Assembly (NCBI GenBank): GCA_903898215.1
Contig: CAIUEQ010000017.1
Location: forward strand, 1 to 17,125
From: an uncultured Bacteroidota bacterium
Lineage (GTDB): Bacteria; Bacteroidota; Bacteroidia; UKL13-3
Direction: 5' to 3'
Length of the DNA: 17,125 bases
Part shown: piece after piece, positions 7,545-14,200 of the stretch
How positions within the stretch are numbered: position 1 is the stretch's first letter
Layout of the letters: each line of letters starts with the position of its first letter
Translations under genes and position numbers: made by a program
The notes under the pieces: model-generated
Databases searched by the model: none
Told to the model about the DNA's origin: nothing
Seen by the model: only the letters and a program-made list of their open reading frames with translations

Positions 7545-8093
7545 ATGCATGTAAAAAGATGGACATTTTTTTTTGTATGGATGTTGCTTTTTTTAAGTAA
7601 ATCAAACTCACAAGTTGTGCATTTATGGAAAGACAGTTCGGCAGTTTTAATCGACAGTATTTATCCTATTTCAATTTCAAAAAACAAAACGCTCACTGCC
7701 GTTGATAGCCTAATAGATTATTCATTTGAATTTATTGGCGACCGATACCGAAGAGGAGGAATCGGTAGTGCCGGTTTTGATTGCTCTGGTTTTACAATGA
7801 TGGTTTTTAAAAACTCGGGAATAAAACTTCCACATACTTCTGCAGGACAAGGTTTAGTGGGCATCGAGATTTCAAAAAATGCGATTAAACGTGGCGATCT
7901 GATTTTATTTAAAGGACGAAATCGAAGAAGCCGAAATATCGGGCATGTGGGAATTGTGATTTCAGAAAAAGGCGAACCCGTTAAGTTCATCCATTCTAGT
8001 GTGAGCGATGGTGTTCGGATAGATAGACTCGAATCTGAATATTACAAAAACAGATATGTTAAATCAGTTCGCTTGCCTGAATTGTATAGATAA
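7545..8093 (+). CDS. Exported NlpC/P60 (C40) family cysteine peptidase
   Basis: This is a 182-residue protein with an N-terminal signal peptide or membrane anchor (hydrophobic 7-18, cleavage plausible near SNSQ at 20-23). There is no lipobox cysteine, unlike NlpC or Spr lipoproteins. Residues 52-180 form an NlpC/P60 domain: catalytic Cys80 in GFDCSGFT (77-84), His134 in IGHVGIV (132-138) and a third polar residue, His150, in FIHSS (148-152). PHTSAGQG (96-103) and KRGDLILF (115-122) are also typical. Such enzymes usually cut peptidoglycan stem peptides in the periplasm, often between D-glutamate and the diamino acid. The exact bond here is inferred, not seen. There are no extra SH3 or LysM domains. 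The gene is divergent from bamD and is followed after 140 bases by the giant gene on the same strand; no hairpin terminator was seen in that spacer. Confidence 0.93.
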   Translation: MHVKRWTFFFVWMLLFLSKSNSQVVHLWKDSSAVLIDSIYPISISKNKTLTAVDSLIDYSFEFIGDRYRRGGIGSAGFDCSGFTMMVFKNSGIKLPHTSAGQGLVGIEISKNAIKRGDLILFKGRNRRSRNIGHVGIVISEKGEPVKFIHSSVSDGVRIDRLESEYYKNRYVKSVRLPELYR

Positions 8094-8233
8094 TAAAAAA
8101 ACAGTTTCATTATTTCACTTCCCAAAAACACTTCACGAATCAAAAAAAATAAGCTCGATTTGCGAATACTTAATTAAAAATCAATTTTTTATATCCATTT
8201 TTTATATAGATTTACAATCTAAATTAATTTTTT

Positions 8234-11200
8234 ATGAAGAAAATCTACTTGTTAATAATCATTTTAACATCGTTCACATTTGAAACATTTTCTCAAAAAA
8301 TCACCAACTACTCATTTGTTCCATCATCATCTACTTTTGCCGCTTTAAGCGGGGGCACAACCCTTTCGCTCACTGCAGGAAATATGGATGACGGCTATTA
8401 CAACAATATATCGATAGGATTTAATTTTATCTATAATTCGATTTCCTATTCGGCTATTTCAATAAGCACGAATGGCTTTATTTGTTTAGGTCAGAATTTT
8501 AGTAGCGTAAATAATCAGGTTAATAATTTAACCTCGGGTGTAACACCTACAAGTCCCCGTCCGCTAATTGCTCCTTTGTGGGACGATATTAATTTTTACA
8601 ATTCCACAGATATTACTTATTTAACAAGCGGTACATCGCCAAACAGGATATTAACGATACAATGGTTAAACACAAGATGGGATTATTCTGCTGCTGCAGG
8701 AATCACTTTTCAACTCAAACTTTACGAGGTTGACAATAAGATAGAATTTATTTACCGACCTGAAGCAGGTGCATTGGTAAACCCATCTGCATCAATCGGA
8801 ATAACAGGAACCGGAACAGGAGCAGGTAATTTTATTTCAATACAGTCAACAGGTAATAATCCTTATGATACCAGTACAATGACTGAAAGCACTACTCTTG
8901 CTTCAAAACCATCAAGCGGACAACGTTATGCATTTGTTCCAAAATATGGTTTACCAATCGCTCTTTCAACTTTAACTTTTTCTTCTATCGCATCAACTTC
9001 CATGAATGTAGGTTGGACCGATAATACCTCAAACGAAACGTATTACAAAGTTTATATTTCTACCGACAATGTAAATTTCAATTTACTGAATACTATTTAT
9101 TCAACCTCTGCAAGTTCAACCGGAACAACTTATCAATGTCCGGTTTCAGGGTTAACAATTGGAGCACTTTATTATTATAGAGTATATACAGGAAACGAGG
9201 GTAGTTTGTCAACAAATTATGTTTCAGGATCTCAAGCAACAGTTTCGGGAGTACTTTCCGGAATAAAAACAATATGCGCAAGCGGATGTAATTACACATC
9301 AATTGGTGCTGCTATTTTGGACATTAGAAGTTTGGGAGTAAATGGTTCTGTGATACTTGAACTTGATTCAACCTACAGTCCTTCAGTTGAAACTTATCCA
9401 ATAAACTTTGGCAATCTCCTTACTAACGCATCTAATGTTGTAACACTCAGACCAAGAAGTAATGTAGCTTCAACTATTAATTTTATTTCTGTTGCTTCAC
9501 CAACTTTCGATTTTAACGGTACCGCATTTGTTACAATTGATGGAAGAAAAGGTGGAATAGGTACAAACGGTTTTATCAATATCAGTAATTTTAATGGAAG
9601 CGGAACTGCTTTAAGGTTTCAAAATGATGCAATAAATAATACCGTAACATACTGTAGAATTAGCGGTGCATCATCTTCTACAACCTCTGGTGTGATAAAC
9701 TTTTTGTCAACTACCGGTTCATTAGGAAACAGTAATAACACCATTTCAAATTGTACAATTAAAGACACCATTAGTAATCCGACATACGCGGTTTATTCGA
9801 ATGGAAATGTAAATTTCCCTAATTTAAATAATACCATTTCAGGTAATAATATCATCGATTATTTTAACGGATCAAATCCAACATATGGCGTTTACCTTAC
9901 AACAGGAACAACCGCTTGGACAATTAATAACAATCATTTTTATCAAACTGCTCCGCGTACACTTTCATATAATAATGCAGGGGCTGTGTTTATTAATTCG
10001 GGAGCTTCATACACCGTAAATGGAAATTACATGGGAGGCAGCGCACCCTTTTGTTTAGGCAGCCCGATGTATTATGACGGAACAGGAAACATTACATTAA
10101 TCAGTTTAAATATCCCTACAAACAACACTTGTAATATCCAAAATAATACCATCAGAAATTTCAAACTTGATCTAACAGGAACTCCAAACACTTTCATCAA
10201 TTTAGCAAATGGTGATTTTAATATTACTGGAAATTTGATTGGAAATACTACATCAACAAATAATATTATTTTCACCTCTTCTGCTACAAATATTCAGTTC
10301 TTACCAATTTCACTTTCAACGGGTACATCTTACGGTACAATAAATATTTCCTCCAATGCAATTGGTGGAATCTCAGTTGGAGGAAGCGGAACTGTTCAAT
10401 TTCGAGCCATCAATATTTCTGTTGCGGTTCCAACACTAACTATCACAAATAATATTATTGGAAGTTTATCAACCCCAAACAGTATCAACGATTCGGCCAA
10501 TGTAAGTTTATATGGAATTTCCACAACATTAACATCAACCAGTAATACCATTTCTGGAAATATCATTTCAAATCTTTCAACATACAATACATCAACTGCA
10601 AATCAATTGTGTGGGATTTATGCATCATCTACCGGAACATTTTCAATCATTGGAAACTTGGTAAAAAACCTTTCATCAAATTCTACATCAGTTGGAACAG
10701 GTGTAAATGCTGTTGTTATAGGAATTTTATTGAATGCTTCAGGTGCAAATCAGGTATGCTCAGGAAATATCGTAAACGGGTTATTCAGTACCAATACCAC
10801 ACTTGCAATGTCGATGACAGGTATCCATTTTCAGACAGGATCCACCGGTACAAATATTGCTGCACGAAATTTTGTTCATGGAATTGTATCGCTTAGCAGT
10901 GGCTCTTCGCTAATTTGTGGAATACTGAATAGTTCAAATGGATCAAGTGTTTATAATAACATGATCAGACTTGGATTAGATACTTCTGGAAATGATTTAA
11001 ATGCCAATCACATTATTGCAGGAATTAATGATGCAGGAAATTCAAATAATTATTATTTCAACTCAGTTTATATTGGAGGTTCAGCTGTAAATTCGGGATC
11101 AAACAATACTGCTGCATTTTGGAATTCAACAGCATCTAGCGGCACGCGTTTGATAATGAATAATATTTTTTACAATGCAAGATCTAATAATATTTCTTCT

Positions 11201-14200
11201 GGAAAAAATTATGCAATTTCCTTAACTACAGTTGCACTTACTGGACTTTCAATCAGTTATAATATTTATTATACCCCAGGAATTGGAGGTACACTCGGAA
11301 GATTTAATACCGTTGATTATACTGTATTGAACATCTGGAGAGCAACTATCTTTAATGATTTTAACAGTACCATAGGGAATCCAAATTTTGCTTCACCAAC
11401 AAGTGCATCTTCAGCATTAAGTTTAAAACTACTTAGTCCAACACCTGCAGAAGGTTCGGCACTATTAATTTCTGGAATTACTGATGATTATGAAGGCGAT
11501 ACACGCAGTTCACTCACTCCTTCAGAAATAGGAGCAGATGCTGGAAATTATACTCCTGTTGATATTTTTAGTCCTGTTATCAGTTATACAAACATTACAA
11601 ATACTTCATCAACTTCAAACAGAACACTTGTTTCGACAATAACAGATATAGGGTTGGGTGTAAAAAACAGTGGAACACTTCAACCTAGAATTTGGTACAG
11701 AAGATCACTGCCTACTGTTTCTGGTTGGTTCAGCACACCAGGTACACTTACATCAGGAAACGTTAATAACGGAACTTGGACATTTGTAATTGATTATTCA
11801 TTAATCACAGGAACAGTTACAACAGGGAATCAATATCAATATTATATTGTTGCACAAGATTCTGCATCAACACCAAATTTATTTTATAACCCATTATTAG
11901 GTGCAAGTCATACTAACGTTTTTAACCAAATAAGCCCTCCTACCACTCCAAATTCATATTCGATTGTAACAGGTTTAGCCACAACAATAAATGTTGGATC
12001 TGGTCAAACTTATACAACCCTTACAGGATCAACCGGATTATTTAACGCCATTAACAACGGTGCACTTTCAGGAAATACAGTTGCAACAATTGTTTCTGAC
12101 ATTAGTGAGCCGGGGACAGTTGCTCTATTTAATAATGGAATGAGTGGTTATACTTTAAACATTAAACCTGATGCAAATCCACGATTACTTTCAGGAACAA
12201 CAGCACTTAGTTATTTAGGATTAATCTCATTATATGGAGCCTCTGGAGTTACTATTGATGGGGGAGCCGCAAAAAACCTAACCATCAGAAATGTGATTGG
12301 AACAGTTCCCAATACATCTACAGCACCTGCTGTTTGGTTTTATAATGGCATCAATGACACCATTAGAAATTGTATTATTGAGAGCAATGCAGGTTCAGCA
12401 GGTTATGGTACAATTGTATTAGGAACATCTTCGGTTAGTAATCCTATGTCGGGAATTGTAATTACCAAAAATATCATCAGGCCTCCAGTTAATATTAGTT
12501 CAAATTCTCCGGCTGTTGCTATTGGGTTATGGTCTGCTGCAGGAAATATTTCAAATTCTACTATTTCTGCAAATCAAATCAGCGATTTTATTAACTACGG
12601 GATTTATGTAGGAAATGCAGGAAACAATATCACAATTGGACATCCTACAGACACTGCTCAAGGAAATAGTTTTATCCAAACAATTTCTAGAGGTTCTCAC
12701 TATGCAATTTTAGCTGGCTCTGGAAATAATCATATCATTTCATCCAACTCCATTTTTAACACCTCTGGCGTTTCTCATACAGGCACAGTGCTTAGCATTT
12801 ATATTTTTAACTCCATTAATAATATTACTATTAATAATAACTCATTAGGAGGAACCTCTAAAAACAGAGCGGGAACCCCATATTTAATGGCAGCGTATTA
12901 TTATGGTATTTACTTTTATGGAGGAAGTCTTGCCACCTCATCAATTAGCAATAATTTTATTAGTAATATTTCTGTTACGGGTGCTTATGGATTTACAGGA
13001 ATTTTAATCGGTACAGGAAATGTGAATGTATCAAACAATACGCTTGGTGGAGCATCAGTATCAGGAAACTTATATGATAACATTTCTGCTTCACAAGACT
13101 TTTACGGAATAAGACATATTACAAGTTCCAATTTAAATTTGAGTGGAAATATAGTTTCAGATATTACAAATTCAGGAACAGGCTTTACAACTTGTATGAG
13201 TGTGGAAGCTGGCGTGGCAAGTATTACAAATAATATTATCAGAGATATTTCTGTAGCTAACACAGCTTATACAAGTGCTGATTATAGTTGCAACGCTATA
13301 CGTATTTCGACTACAACTTCAGGAAACAATATTGAAAACAATACCATATTTAATCTTCTAAATAACAGCAATACAGCTTCGGCAAGTATCTCAGGAATAG
13401 CTGTGATGGGCGCAATGAATGCAAGTTTTGTACAAAGAAATAGAATTTACAACTTTACAGTTGGAAGTTCGAACACAGGTGGTAGCAGTCCTGTAATATG
13501 GGGTATATATTGTACTTCTACCGGAAGTTCAATTTTTGCAAACAACCAGATTTCAATTAATCCAAGCTCTGCAACTCAACCTCGAATCCGAGGAATAGAG
13601 CTTATAACTTCTGGCGGAGCAAATTATTTTTATTACAATACAGTTTATATCGGTGGTAATGCCAGTGGGGTAAACACCTCTTCAGCATTTTTCAGAAACA
13701 CTACACTAAACTCAGCCGGACTTGATGTAAAAAACAATATTTTTTATAACGAAAGATCATTTGGGGGACCTCATTATGCAATGTCGAGTGTTGCTGTGGT
13801 GAATTACTCAAATGACAATAACCTGTTTGTTTCTTCGACTTTATCTCCTATTGAATATCCTGTCGGAACTGCTCGTACACTGGCAGGTTGGAATGTATTG
13901 GCAGGAAACCCTGCAAATAATTTATACAATACTAGCACACAATTAAGTTCATCATTATTTTTTTCTAATATAGGATTGGGTAACCTTTCTACATCAGGAT
14001 GTCGTATTTCAAACTTAGGAGTTCCTGTATCCATTACCAATGATATCAATAATTCATCAAGAAGTGTAAGTACTCCCGATATTGGATCTACAGAATTTTC
14101 AACCGCAACAGGATACCCTACAGTAACATCTCAGCCTATTATGCCAGCAGGTGTTTGTAGTTTGGGTGGAACAGCAAATTTAGGATTAACAGCAACCGGT

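Noticed and set aside
8207..8221. Inverted repeat TAGATT-TAC-AATCTA just before the giant gene
   Set aside because: Six base pairs with a 3-base loop in very AT-rich DNA is expected by chance. It has no T-tract placement typical of a terminator, and no operator is known to fit it.
8094..8233. Terminator or promoter between the NlpC/P60 gene and the giant gene
   Set aside because: The spacer has A- and T-tracts but no hairpin followed by T's. The best promoter-like pair (TTTG, then TCAATTTT) matches the consensus poorly.
8056..8283. 75-codon plus-strand frame overlapping the end of the NlpC/P60 gene and the start of the giant gene
   Set aside because: It overlaps two well-supported genes in another frame, and its spacer part is AT-rich with no recognisable protein features.
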